Assembly (NCBI GenBank): GCA_025024175.1 | Contig: QCXZ01000137.1 | Coordinates: 59,732,911 to 59,796,910, forward strand | DNA length: 64,000 nucleotides | Source of the DNA: Rhyzopertha dominica | Lineage: Eukaryota > Arthropoda > Insecta > Coleoptera > Bostrichidae | Direction: 5' to 3' | Shown: piece by piece, positions 1 to 12,995 of the stretch | Layout of the letters: each line of letters starts with the position of its first letter | How positions within the stretch are numbered: the stretch's first letter is position 1 | The notes under the pieces: generated by a model | Told to the model about the DNA's origin: nothing | What the model saw: the letters and a program-made list of their open reading frames with translations, nothing else | Databases searched by the model: none | Translations under genes and position numbers: made by a program

Positions 1-3000
1 CAAGATTTGGGTCATGTTACAATTCAATTGAAAGCCACTTTCATTATCTACATAATGGGGATAAATGACAAGGAGAAATGATATTGCAACTGAGTTTACT
101 GCGTTTGAAATAAATTTATCGCGAACTGTGCACTGTATTTAAGGCGAGATGTACTTGCTTTATTTGTTCGAAATGTGGCACTGAAGTGTTGTCAGAAATT
201 TAGAATGGATCATTAGATTTTATTCTACTGAAGACAGTTATAGCTAGTTATTTAAAATTTTCCGGTTGATGACGACTGTGGCGCCATCTTGGGAATCGAG
301 AAAAACGTCTCATGTAAATAGAATTCATTTTTCAATTGGCTTATACTCGCATTTCTAATATAACGCGTTAGTAATGGAGGAAGCAAGACTTCATTCGCAC
401 AATAAATATCTTGATTTCGGCGAGCAGTTTGAATTAGGTACATAAAGTAAAACTAAATACTAAAATGTCACATCTTACTAACACATTAAAATAGTAAAAT
501 TATACAATATAAATTAAAATATCAATGGTTAATTGTATACAAAAGTGTACAGAATAATAACATAGACTATTAAATTACATACATTTCGGTATTTTTCCCA
601 CAGCATTAGTGAAAATATTACAAAGTGNATAAAAAAATAACAAAGACTTATTTTTATCTTTGAACAAAAATATATTGGTTTGTTTCATAATATAAAGTAT
701 GACGATCACTTCAGGTATTATTAAAATGCACATTTCAACAAATATTTTTGCAAACTTGTTTGTACTACTCTTGAGAAGTCTCTAAAACCACAAGCTTCAT
801 AGCTTAATTAACTCGGTTTTCTAAAGTCTGTTGTGAGTTATGTATTCCATCGTTATTTTGTTGATAAGTTTTCCCCCGTGGGATTTAAATATCTAGATAT
901 CGTCGCAATACTGGTCATTCTGCCATTCTGGTAAATTGTAGTATCCACAGGATAGGGGTCACTTGATTTTAAAAGAGTTTTAATGTTGAACTAATAATTT
1001 CTTTGCAATCAAGTGTGTTTAAACGCTTTTCTGATTTTTTTCAAGCCAGTCCATAATTGTTTTAGAAAAATTTGTGGATGGAAAGACCTAAAATAATGGG
1101 CGGGAATTATCAGATAGCTGTTTTAGATAAATATTAAGGATAACATCTTAGAATATAAAAAAAGTTAAGTAATATTTATATTGACAGTGAACTGTAACCT
1201 TAATATATCGTATACCGAATAGTTACGACTGTTATCCAAAGATTTAAACAACAACTTTTTTACTGAAACATGTATTCATTTTGTGTACTCGATACTTGAT
1301 ATTATCCTCTTGAAAGAGTTTGCGTCAGTCTGTATTTAAATACATATAAACATGATATAAAGGGATTTAAAAAATCTTGATGACAATTATAAATTTCTAA
1401 AACTGGTATTCATACTAAAGGTCCTATTGTCATTTATTGCCGTAGTGATGATGTCATTTTACGCAGTGATCAAACTTGTAAAACAGCAACTTGTATGTTG
1501 GACACCCACATAACATTATCTCAATGGCAGTGTGGTGTCATACATACTACTCAAATGATATCACTGCGCTAATAAATACCTACATCTAAGAACAATTGTA
1601 TGTAATCGTTAAAATTAATAAGCCGCAAACGGAAATCTGCAGTTATGCGTTCATTAGTGATTACATTTAAGATTTTGGTCCGCTAACCAGTACTTACAAC
1701 GATTGAGTTCTGCTTTCATGTTTATTTATGGTAATCGAAGTTAACAAATACAGCAGAAACAGGTGAATCATATACGTGACTGTTTCATGTCATGTTCAAT
1801 TTGCACATCCTCGTCTAATTTGAAAACAAGGATTTATGTTTGTAAACCGCCGTCTTGAATTTTTAGAATAATAAATTGCTAAGCAAGCGTGGAGGTTACA
1901 TTTGCATGAATATTAATGATATGTCAAAAAACTACAATGTTCTGATATACATAACGAAAGTTATGTGATCAAATCTGTCATTGCACTTGAAACATCCGCT
2001 ATTCAAGGCATCTGGGTCATTTAGTAAACCTTCCGTAGGTAAAGGTATTTTTAATTGCAAGGTATCCCCGAATAGTATGTAAGAATTTTTGGTATTGATT
2101 CTTTAGGTTATAATAAGAAAAACGTTAACTACTGACATTTATTTATTGAAATTATTTCAATAACCGCTTGAGGTAAAAATAAGATTTGCATTCAAGTTAA
2201 TTTTAGTAAGTTGATCTCAACCTGTAACTTAAATAATTAAAAAAGGACATTTTGGGCGCCATCTTTAGGAGGCCTAGCTTTTTACGAAGTATTTCTAGAC
2301 ATGTGTCGATAGAGCTTTTATTTCCTAATTNGTGTGTATTGCTGTTAAGAATATCATTTTTAAAGAAATATATGTACACTATTTTCTTGCGACCCTAAGC
2401 TAAATATCTAACAAGTATTTTCGTTCGTTTCAGATTTATTTTTAAATTTAGTAACAATAAAATCGATTTCTATTCCTGGTGAGTTTTGCTCGCTTAATCA
2501 ATTATTTATTTAAAAGTGTGGGTTATGGGATGTAGTTCTACTTGTGATATGTTGCACATCATGACCACAAATATAACCACTATCTATGCAGTGGTAAGCT
2601 ATATAAAAATTTCTCGCAACTTCATTTCTGCGTAAAATGTTTGAGATAAGTATGATTCGTAATGTTTACGTTGCAGTATCAAATTTCAGTGGAAACCGAT
2701 ACGTAAAAGTATGTCTTTTATATTAACCTAAGACTGAAATAGTTTTTATAATATCTTCCTTTTTGCAACAACAGCATTATTTTCTGTACACCGCATTTTT
2801 CAGAGATTACTTATTAAAAGGCACTCAAATATAATTCGAAGCCGTTTTTACATTTATCCTTCTTAAATACCCCAGTCATTTTAAGGCATAGTACACTATT
2901 TTTTTTTGTAAACATCCCTTAAATCCCTGTAGGTTAACAACACCAGCGGGGCAACCGCGAATTATCTCGTCCGTTTTTAACTCCATATTTTACGTGGCGA

Positions 3001-5940
3001 TTTATGCCCTTGTGGTCGTAGACGGTTTTTTCAGGCATCGCGCTCATAATTCTTCCTCTCCGGCGTATCTACTGCACCTTGGAGGCCTTGTGCGTATGAA
3101 AAACAGGCAGGAAGACTGATTCACCTCTGATAAGCCTTATTCAAGCGCTTCGCCGTCTAGATTTAGATCTGGTGGCCTCGCCAGTCGAGATTCTCGACAA
3201 TAAGACAAAAGGGTTTGTGATCTAAGCAATCATGCTTTATCTACCAAACCACGAAACGTTGACAAGCTGAGAAATAAAAGAAAGTTGACGTATAATAAAA
3301 TAGAGCCACTGTCAAAATTGTATACTTAAATAATGATTCACATTTTGTTAAGTTTCGTACTTTTCTGAAAACATCATCAACAATGCTTATTTTTTTAGTT
3401 TTTCTATGTATTCCAATGAGGTTTTAATTAATACCTAGGGGTTAAATAACATAAGATGCTATACTTCTAAACTCCACAAAGCTAGTGCGCATGGTTTAGC
3501 CATATTCAAAAATACTTGAAAAGCTACCTTTTGCAGGCCAGAACGATTGTAATTTATTTTGTGATAAGTAGTGAGTACATAATTGTAAATGCCCCATTTT
3601 TTTTGCCTTTAAACATGTGGTTATTTACCTATATGCTGTAGCTGCTCTATTCGGCAATTGTGGTATATATAATATAGGTACCGAATGAAAATGTAATCGT
3701 GGGAGCAGCTCAAGATTGTAGTTGATATTATACGAGTACAATTAAACATCAGTATAGTGCCAACCTGAAATTAGTGTTATTTGAATTGTAGTTTTTTTAG
3801 CTTCTTGTAGCATTAATACAGTCAGTTGCAAGCTAATATATTACGTTTATTAATGAGTTTCCCTTCAGAAATGCTAAATTTATTAAATACTGTGTGATAG
3901 ATTTATGGACTTGATATTTGTACTCAGCATTTATGCAGAAATTGTCCTTGTTATCACGATATTTGCACGAACAGAATTTTCGTTCATCATGTGCATCGCA
4001 AATTCTTAACAGTTTATAATAATTTTATGTGATACCTTTCAGTTCCATTTTCGCAATGCTTGCATCCAAAATCTTCGAGAGACTCAAGCAGATTTATATT
4101 ATGAAACAAGTATATTCAAGGGACTGTAGTTTTGAAAGGAGTCGTCAGCCAGTGTCTGGTTTCTTAATTTAATTTTATGTATTTTAGATATTTCTATACA
4201 AAAATAAGCAGAAACAAATAAGCTTTGTAGCATTCAGCAATTGGCAATGTGTATCTCAGTATATTCACTTTTCTAGTACGTCTTATTCTTATTAAATAAT
4301 TAGGTATGCTGCTAAAGAAAACGGATGGTATCAAAAATGGATTATCATATCAACGTTTTTAATAACAAAAGTTGTAGGGCGCTTTCAGATGCCCAAGCAG
4401 CCATCAGCAGTGCAGCTTAAAATACAGAAAACTACTGAAAATAATACGTCAGTACAGGGTTACATCTATACTTATAAGGCAGACATCAAAAATGAAACGA
4501 TCTAGGAAGGTATTGTACGCCAGAAGTTTTCTGGTAGCATACCACTATTACTCCAACAAATATTGCTGCCTTTTAGCAGTGCCAGCCTGTGGTGTAAAAC
4601 AACCTAGTTAAGTTATATAAATGTTACCGTGAACCCAGAAAAGGATTGATGGGAACGGAAAAAATCCCCCCTCGTTGGTCTTTTCGTTTTCAAAGTCCAC
4701 CAAGGTTACGTGTGCGCTCACGAAATTGAATGTAATTTTGATGTTGAAAAGATCAGTGACAAACAACCTTAGTATGTAATATATGTGTATGCATTTTTTT
4801 ATTATATAAAACTTTGTCAAATGATTATTCCAGCTATACGGTTTCCTATAGTGTTGGGTTAAAGTTTCTTCTTCCTATAGTATTGTTGCTGAATACTTAT
4901 GCAAAAAATCACATTTTTAACAGAACATCATAATACTTTACGCTCAGTTGGCTGCTTAGGTGGAAGTTCCTTTTTTGCAGTTTTGCTAGTATTTTTGCAG
5001 GCACTGTAAATATGTATTTCTTTTCTAGAAATCGTGAAATAATGTCAAAATGGTACGTTAAAATCAGGTTTATGTTACGACAGTGATCAGTCTGTTTAGA
5101 ATTAAATAATAGTTATGCACAAACCAAATTTACGTATAAGTCCATTACAATTATCGACACTCAATTTATGCGGGTAGCTTTCTTATTATGTGTTTGTCAC
5201 AGAACTATATATTGACACATTTATCGCAGTATTTCTTGTAAAAAATTACTTTACGAAGCACCAAGACAAATTGCTGCAATTCATATTGGGTTTGTTGGAC
5301 ATTAACGATCAGATGTAATTGTAATTGCTGTATTTGGTAAATAGGAAGTTATAAGATGGGGATTCTAACAATTCTTGAAATGGAATATACACCTAGAGGA
5401 GGTAAAAGCAACATTCTCAACAGAATTATAAAATCTCAATTAGCTGAAGTTAAAACTAAAGTATGACTATTACTAAAAAGTATATGCTAATTAATTTTCC
5501 GATTGTATTCGTAATGACTCGAATTAGGTAGGTTTTTCACACGCAGATACTAGCGTTAAGTTATTTTCCAATTTATAAATTAATACTAGTACATTAAAGT
5601 TGATCTTTTTTCTTTACATTCATACAGTTTAGTTTTGTAACACTGTAGAGATAGATGTGGAAAGCGAAAATTTCAAAATAAATCGATAACGATTGAAGAT
5701 TTATATAACATATATTTTCATGAGAACAAAAGCCTATCGTCCAAAAGCACACCAAAGTACATAAATTCTTTGGCAAGTCCAACTTTTCGTTATTAATCGT
5801 AATATTAATGTCATAATGATGTTATTTATAACTGATCGATTTCGAATCACCATTAGCTAACATTTTTCACATTTATAGCCATGCTAATAGTATATAACAA
5901 ATACCTAATCAGATGTAGACAAGAGGTTTTCATTCGTCCT
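1..5940. other. Gene-free AT-rich stretch
   Basis: No convincing coding region, RNA gene or mobile element was recognised. Open frames here are short (about 60-70 codons), rich in K, N, I, F and Y, and look like chance. A local island at about 2930-3215 is clearly richer in G+C than its surroundings but has no long frame. An N lies near 628 and another near 2331. Confidence 0.6.
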
Positions 5941-5949
5941 ACCTGTAAT

Positions 5950-6410
5950 TTCAGCAAAATTGTTTTCTGACAAATATAACATCGTATCGTCCGTGATTAT
6001 CGTTTTTACGTATAACAAGAAGAGCAGCAGATCTTAACACAGTACCCTGAGGAATTACAAATGGCACCACCACAGCTGATGACAATGACGTACCCTCATC
6101 ATATTCACAAATTGCCTCTGGTTTATCAAATACCAACGAAATCACTGAAGTATCGCTCCTCTTATTCCCAACTTATTTAGTTATTGAATTAAAATGTCAA
6201 GATTTATTAATCTCAATCGCACGTTTGAAGTCCAAGAAAATAGCAATAATAACATCTCCATTCTCCATCCGACTCAGCCACTCATCACGTACCCTCAACA
6301 GCACTCGCAAGTGTTTCACCCCAAAATCCGAATGATTCACTGATATATTATTTTTGTTGCAATATAATTTAAGTATTAGTTCTAAGAGCTTCTCATATGA
6401 CGGTACCACA
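5950..6410 (-). mobile_element. LINE reverse transcriptase fragment, decayed
   Basis: Read on the minus strand, two consecutive frames carry the marks of a non-LTR retrotransposon reverse transcriptase. The upstream one (6197-6409) has RVRDEWLSRMENGD followed by IAIFLDFKRAIE, matching the first catalytic block (F-D-F-K-R-A-F). The downstream one (5951-6145) ends in VIPQGTVLRSAALLVI, matching the GVPQGTVLGPLLF block. Stops and indels separate the blocks, so it is a pseudogene. It abuts an oppositely oriented LINE piece at about 6410. I infer a Jockey/CR1/R1-type element; the clade is uncertain. Confidence 0.65.
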
Positions 6411-6413
6411 TTT

Positions 6414-7500
6414 TGAATAATGGTCTTTCACGCGGATCGGTTCTGTCGCCTATTCTTTTCAACCTTTACATAAGTGACTTTCCAGCAACTCAATCGAGAA
6501 AATTTGTGTATGTCGACGACATGGTAATGGCTTTGCAAAGTAGACTTTTCTGTACTTGAACAAAACCTTTCAAGAGACATCGAGATTATGAATGGCTATT
6601 TCAAAGCCTGGTGCTTGTGCCCGAATCTATTGAAGACAGAAGTAATTTGTTTTCATCTCAGCGATCATCAAAAGACAAAACAACTTCAAGTTATGTCAAA
6701 TCACATAATTCTCAAATATAACTTCTCGCCAATATACCTTGGAGTGACCCTAGACACGTCTCTAACGTACAAGTAACATCTATAAAACCCTGCATAAGCT
6801 TGCTGGTACAAGTTAGGGTGCAAATGCAAGTGTACTCCGTACTTCTGCAACTGCCTTGCTTTATAGTACTGCTGAGAACTGCTATTTTGTCTGGAAAAAT
6901 AGTCATCACACAGGAAATTTAACACAACTAAATACTGCAATGCGACTAATCACTCAAATAGTTAAGTCAACTTTATTATCTTGCCTTCCGATTCTTTCGA
7001 ACATTGCTCCTCCTGAAATTCACAGTTTGCTACATATAGAGCTTGGCAAAAATATCGATCAGCTCCTAAAGAGTCTAATTTCGCGAGATCCGAAAGAGCT
7101 ACCTACAACTCTGCTAACTACTAAAAAACCTGTGTAGACAGAAGATTTCCTTCGTACTCCTTATACCATTGAAGATGGTGTTCTGTTTGGCAACTTAAGA
7201 AACATGAAATATTCAAACAACAGTTTAAAGACGATCCTACAGAAAAGGTGGCAGGAACTGACCTTCCGAGAAAGTTTTTAATCACTCTGAATCGCCTTCG
7301 CACTAGTCGTGGGAAATGCAACTTTTTTCTTAATAAATGGGATCCATCTATCAACCCTTCTTGTGAATGAGGAGACCCCTCCAAATAAATGAACATATGG
7401 TCAGAAGATGCCCCCGTACAACATAGCCTGGTGGTTTTGCGTCTATCCATCGTGTTGATGAAGATGTTGAAGATTGGCTTAAGACAATCGAGATCTGATT
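6414..7500 (+). mobile_element. Jockey-like LINE, 3' half of reverse transcriptase, decayed
   Basis: On the plus strand, frames interrupted by stops and shifts give the expected order of a Jockey-type RT. First is GSVLSPILFNLYISDF, then the catalytic box FVYVDDM (about 6430-6530). Next come LKTEVICFHLS and YLGVTLDTSLTYK (6640-6775), then ALLYSTAENCYFVW and NTAMRLITQIVKST (about 6855-6975), and finally a LLSCLPILSNIAPPEI thumb/connection stretch. A short C-terminal tail can be followed to about 7500. No intact ORF remains. The element is truncated at its 5' side, typical of incomplete target-primed insertion, and sits head to head with the minus-strand LINE piece at 5950-6410. Confidence 0.8.
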
Positions 7501-8780
7501 GGAGTTTTTCTACGGTTTTTTCAATACTCTATTCATAATAGATAAATACATGTAAGTATGAGTAGAGCACAAATGCGAAATCTGATTTTTTTTCTTTCAA
7601 CGCTTTTATAAAAGTCGACCGTCGTCCTATGAAATTAACAGTACTGTGTAATAATGTATTAATGATTTTCATAAGAACATATACCCGTATACATTAATTT
7701 GTCGAAATTATTCGCATTTTCTAGTGCCATTGACTTTAGGCGCCGCCGCCGGTGTAATAACTGATACTTTCCAATTTTTTAAACAAATGATATGACTAAA
7801 ACAGTAAATAATGGAAAAATATCATCCCACACAGTTAAATTTCTAGACATCGTTTATTTGTTTCACTAAAAGTATTGCGCTTTAGCCAATGATTAGCACT
7901 GGACTTTTATATCAGTAGTGAGTTTTTCCTCTTATATGTTATCTATACATAAGAAAACTGACGATATTTTGATATATGAAAAATGAAAAAATACACGTTA
8001 AAGAAATTTATATTAATGTAATAAACCTTGAAAGGGCTAAAGATTACTTAACACAACAAAAACTGTTCTATTATGCTTTTAATACCGGTGATAGCTACGC
8101 TGCGAAACGGNTATTATAATCCGCACACCCAAGGTGATACGTTTCTTTTTTCTGTGGCACATCCAGGCGGCAGTTTTCATTGCCGTTTAGCAAAGAGCCT
8201 TTGTNTAACGAAAACAATTACCAGGTTTTAAAATAGCGAAGTCGTGCTGGGGGCGATATGTCCGCATTATGCAACTAACGCAGCGCCGTTTGCGCATTGT
8301 GTACGCTACATTATGGTATGTGCAAAAGGGTGTTTAATTGTACACTTATATGAGGTGCCTTCCGGCTGCAGGTTGCATAGATAATGGGGTATAAATTATG
8401 TTTATATTTAGCAAATTCAGCGGCAATCGATTGTGACCTACATGCAGTAGTAATAAAAGGGGCGTTCGTGAAAATATTGATTCTGGTGATGAAAGTTTTA
8501 TCTGAAGTCGCGCCGCGAAACTATTAAACCGTTTGGAAGTAGTTTACAACTTTTTAAGGTAGGGGGTTGCTACATAGTTAACGTGCTGTGAAATATTTAT
8601 CTTGCTTATTCTGACTCAGGAGTGTTTTTTAATAATCCGACGAGAGAGCTTTCTTTACTCAGTAATGAACAAAAGAATCTGTAAGTGTCATTTACCTTAC
8701 GCTTATGATATGGGGTATCCCATGTTCTAAACTGGTGAAATATAAAATATATAACTAGCACTGAAAACTCTGTGTGTTGG
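7500..8780. other. No gene seen; G+C island at 8080-8350
   Basis: No coding region is supported. About 8080-8350 is conspicuously richer in G+C and CpG than its surroundings, with two N bases, but translates to nothing recognisable. Confidence 0.5.
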
Positions 8781-8784
8781 AATC

Positions 8785-9480
8785 CTAAAAAATTCTGGCA
8801 ATTTGTAAACACCAAAAAAGGTATATCTATAATTCCAGGATCAATGGTTTACAAGGATCGCGAACTCATAGATCCATAATAGATCGTAACTGCGTTTGGT
8901 GACTTTTCCAAAGAACCTTCAGTGATGGAGTAGTTGTGAATGTATTTAAATCAATAATTAATAATTTTAGTAACCAGACCGTAACTTTAACTATAGAACT
9001 GAGGATGAAGTTCTAAAGGCTCTTACTTCCATGAGAAACACGCTTTCAGCCGGTGCCAATGAACTTTCAAGTTTCTTACTGCGTGATTGTGCAACAATAT
9101 TTGCCGAACCACTGCGTTATTTGGTTAATCTTATATGTAGTTTCATTTGGAATGTTTCTGATGGTTTGGAGGAAACCGATTGTATATCCAGCACTTAAGA
9201 GGGGAGACCTCCATAGCGTACAGAATTATAGACCGATATCATTGCTATGTAATTTCGTTATTTTAGAATCCATTATCTATAAACATATTTTTGTAATGTC
9301 AGGTCTTATATCTCATACGGCGAGCATGGGCATATGATCAAAAGATCAACCATAAGCAGCCTCACAACTTTAACCCAATTTACAGCCGAAGTGGTTGATG
9401 GGAGGAGCCATATTGATGCAATCTACACAGACTTTGAAAAAGCATTTACGTTACTCAAATCGGAGCATTTCATCAGCATT
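8785..9480 (+). mobile_element. Jockey-like LINE, 5' part of reverse transcriptase, decayed
   Basis: Plus-strand frames give successive blocks of a Jockey-type RT. They are KFWQFVNTKKG (about 8790), SAGANELSSFLLRDCA and FAEPLRYLVNLI (about 9045-9135), RGDLHSVQNYRPISLLCNF (about 9200-9255), and a mutated HGFM-K-RST followed by LTQFTAEVVDGRSHIDAIYTDFEKAF (about 9325-9450). Frameshifts and stops break the blocks apart. It stops at the first catalytic aspartate region. It is the opposite half of the protein from the 6414-7500 piece and in the same strand, so one disrupted and rearranged family is possible, but they need not be one insertion. Confidence 0.8.
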
Positions 9481-9499
9481 AACTTAACAAACACTGACA

Positions 9500-11835
9500 C
9501 ATTATTGCGTGACGAGATAAGGAGCCCCGCTCTAAAAAAAAGAGAAATTGACTTGTACTTCTCTCCAAAAAGTATACAACCGAAAACTCTTTAAAGAATG
9601 GTGCGAGAAAAAAGGCAATTGTTAAAAAAAATCTCTGTTATTTCAAAGCTATGATCAAACCCGTTTTTTGGAAACAACTTAAACTCTATTTTTCATGTCT
9701 TCAAGTGTAGTAATATGAACTTTGGTTTTAAAGTATCCTCAAAGAAACAATAAAATAGTTCTGCCGGCTATATCAACCGCGACAAATCCACCTATTTGGT
9801 AATTGTATTGTGAAAAACAAACAACAATTCGTTTATACCTTCTTCAAAAAATGGGAGAATACTACCAAAGCAAATAATTTCCCAATATTTACTCCCACAA
9901 AAAATTTTCAGTTTCTTCATAACGATCTTGGATGTTCTCGAAGTCATGACGGTTGTCGGAAGTGGTTTTATAAAAAGAGTTCTTCTTTAAAAAATCCTTG
10001 TTTTTTTACAGGCAAATGGAAAGTCCACTGAAGAAGCCTTAACTTTCCGTTGAAAGTCAGTTGTCGATGAAGCTGAACTTTATAGGAATAGTATTGTATA
10101 TTGATAAGCTACACCGTATTTTTCTCATATTTGCATACTAATATCTCTTTGTTACTGAACTCATAACCAAAGACTCATTTTCTGCTGTTACTATTTGATT
10201 CTTCTAGTTTTTGGTTGATATTTAAGTTTCCAGAATTTTTTAATCTTTCCAACTATTGCCGAAAAGGTAGTTCTTGCTCTACCTGCCAACAGCTTTTTGT
10301 AAACTGCTCTTGAGGCCAACATTCCACTCTGATTACATCCCCGAAACAAAAAATCACATCGACTAGTTCACTTATATGGCATTTTTAANCACGTAAAGAG
10401 ATGAANAAGCAGAGAANCATGGCAATATTGAAATGATTGCTAATTAAAACTATTGAGTATGAATTAAACATTAGCTATACTACATTTAACGAAAGGAAAT
10501 TGAATNTTATATATAATACTAGAAAAATACACTCCTNAAGNTACAAAATTGAAATTCGCTATAATCCTAAAAAAAAATCATTTTTACTTATTTAAACCGT
10601 CTATACTGTCTGAAAAGCGACACTTAATGAATGCACAGTTTTAACGCCCGTTAGATAGTACATTTTGTTTTTAAATCATTGATTATCTTAATTAAAATAA
10701 GAACATTAACAATGTAGTAGGTTTAATTCAATCGATTTACTCAAAATGTTGCTGCTAAGCATGTAAAGAAAATTATTCCTCTCTCGCCAAATATGTTTTC
10801 TTTGCAATGTTTTCGGAGAAATGATTTTAAATTGGGTGCCGTTATTAAACTTTGTCAACGTTATTATTAAATTCTTCGCATTCTTTTTAATTTGTTGACA
10901 AACATGTCAAAGCGTAGATTGCAAAAATGAATTCGTTTATTACATTTTTCTTATTTTCTGCACCTGATCTAGAAGAGTGTATGCTGATCACCTAAAATCT
11001 ATTTCTAGAAGGTACCGCCAACGGCTGTTTAAAGTTTATAGATATTAGAGTAAACAGCAACAGGCACTACTACAGAAATACTATTTAAAAAGCTTTGTAA
11101 CAACAATTACTCTATAAATAACTTTATTTTACCTATAAAAACTGTAAAAGTATTAACTACGAGCTGAACAAAATATTTCTCATACGGTTTAATCCATATT
11201 TAATTTGTACTAAATATGTTCATTATTTTAGTGTAAACGTAAGCGTTTCGAAAATACTATTGTATGTTGCGTAGAGGTCCAAAAACTATTCAAAAGAGAA
11301 GAGCACTGAATAAATAAACATATCTTGAACTACAATAAAATATATCTTTCCCGGCAATTAATCTCAAAGCTACAATAAATTAGTAGGTAACATAAACATA
11401 TGATTCTACTATATTTATTCCAAAGAGTCCTAAATTCTCAAAATATAAGTAGCGGGCGCAGAAAATTTTTTCGGTTGCGAATTCCTGGCAAAAAAAGTTT
11501 AATGCCGACATCATTATGCCTTTGTGAATGTAACCCATGGAGAATTAAAAACGCATGACTGCAACAGAAAGCAATTATGCATATCACAAAACAGAATATA
11601 TGTTCTCTTGTACATCCATTGAATGTAATATGCAACAAAGAAAGGTAAAAGGAAACGAATGCAAAGCACAAGTATACGCTTATCCTAATCCTGAAGTTCC
11701 CTGAAAAATACATCACCTGTTCGGCGATAGCGCCATATCTTAACGCATTGCGGTGCGTTGTCGAGTGGCAGTGTATCGATCGATCGATGACCACGCCAAG
11801 TTGTTTATATACCGAAGTACCCTATTTATAGATAT
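9500..11835. other. No recognisable gene
   Basis: Short plus-strand frames at 9334-9594 (its tail) and 9810-10031 and a minus frame at 11438-11794 (118 codons) were inspected; none shows a known domain. Several N bases lie at 10380-10545. Confidence 0.45.
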
Positions 11836-12268
11836 TGTTACGAATACGAGCTGGAAACTGCGGATTTCTGACTTAACTCCTTTTATTTCAAACACTAATA
11901 TCAAATACTCTAAGTATATACATCACTAGTTCAAAACACTACTGTTTTAACACCATTAATTCACTAAACCACTATACTGTACACACTTGCACTAAAAGCA
12001 CTTGCTCGCTAAGCCTTTCGCTTGCTCGATAATCGCTATTCAAATTCACAACTGCCCGCGTTTGGCTCTGTCGGGTTATTTAAACCTCCCATCGAAAATT
12101 CTAGAATGCCGTCTTCTAGTCGTTATATAAACTTCGAAAGGTTCGATTGATGGCATTTTCTGGAATATCGACGTTCCTGCCATCTGTATGTGGCTAGGAT
12201 CACTAATTGCAGTGTCCTACTACACCGCATCTACACGCTTACGACTTCCGCCCACAGATAGCGCAACA
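11836..12268 (-). repeat. Solo LTR of a gypsy-type retrotransposon
   Basis: Read on the minus strand the 433-bp unit starts TGTTGCGCTATC and ends TTCGTAACA, the expected TG...CA ends. An AATAAA signal lies about 50 bases before the 3' end (in AAATAAAAGG). The four bases ATAT occur immediately outside both ends (11832-11835 and 12269-12272), consistent with a 4-bp target site duplication. No gag/pol frame, primer-binding site or polypurine tract adjoins it, so this is a solo LTR left by recombination between two LTRs. Family assignment to gypsy rests on end sequence and duplication size only. Confidence 0.75.
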
Positions 12269-12799
12269 ATATTTACGCATCAAAAGCATGGGCAATTGTA
12301 AGACCATAATGGTCAACATCTGGAGTATTTTACCATTGCACGAAAATTATATACAATTTTGCAGTATGGATATTCTATATGTAGTTCTACAGTAATTACC
12401 ATTTTCTTAAAGAGAGAAGATCTGCAATTCTTATTAACTGGTGTGTATAACTGTTTACACTTACACCATTTAGGTACTATAAAACCACTGTAGTACGAAC
12501 AAGCTAAAGTGAAACAGGAATTGATTAGTTTAAAATAAATAACAGTCTGAGAAAGCGTTTATGGTACCTACGAAGAAGACAACAATGTTGTCTTTATGCC
12601 TTTATTACTTAATTCGCTTCGTGCTTATTTCAGATGCGGCAGTCAAAACGATTTGATTTATATCGCACACTGAATATCTTGTGGCTTATTTTCCTTTAAT
12701 TATATTCAGTTTCAGAAAAGTTTGGCTCGGCTTTCTCCACATGCCACCCCCATGCAATGTTGGCATCCCTCCAGTAAGTATAATACCCAATTAAAACAC

Positions 12800-12995
12800 C
12801 ACAGTCAGCAGTCACTTTTAATCTTGGAAGTGCCAAAAGGAAATTATTTCTCTCCCGCCTTGTCCGTTCGTTTTTTTGCTAGTGAGGGTGGAAACATCCA
12901 ACCCGGCTTTTATTTCACCCTTTCAGCTTTTTATGTAGCAGATTCGCGACCGACTTTCTAGCAATTACTTAGATTTCTTCTGTAGGGTTTTTATT
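12800..12995 (-). repeat. Dispersed repeat, copy 1
   Basis: The reverse complement of this stretch matches 24360-24530. Shared blocks include TAAGTAATTGCTAG, TCGGTCGCGAATCT and AAGGGTGAAATAAA in the same order with small indels. It holds a 79-codon plus frame (12722-12961) of no recognisable content. The family is not identified. Confidence 0.6.
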
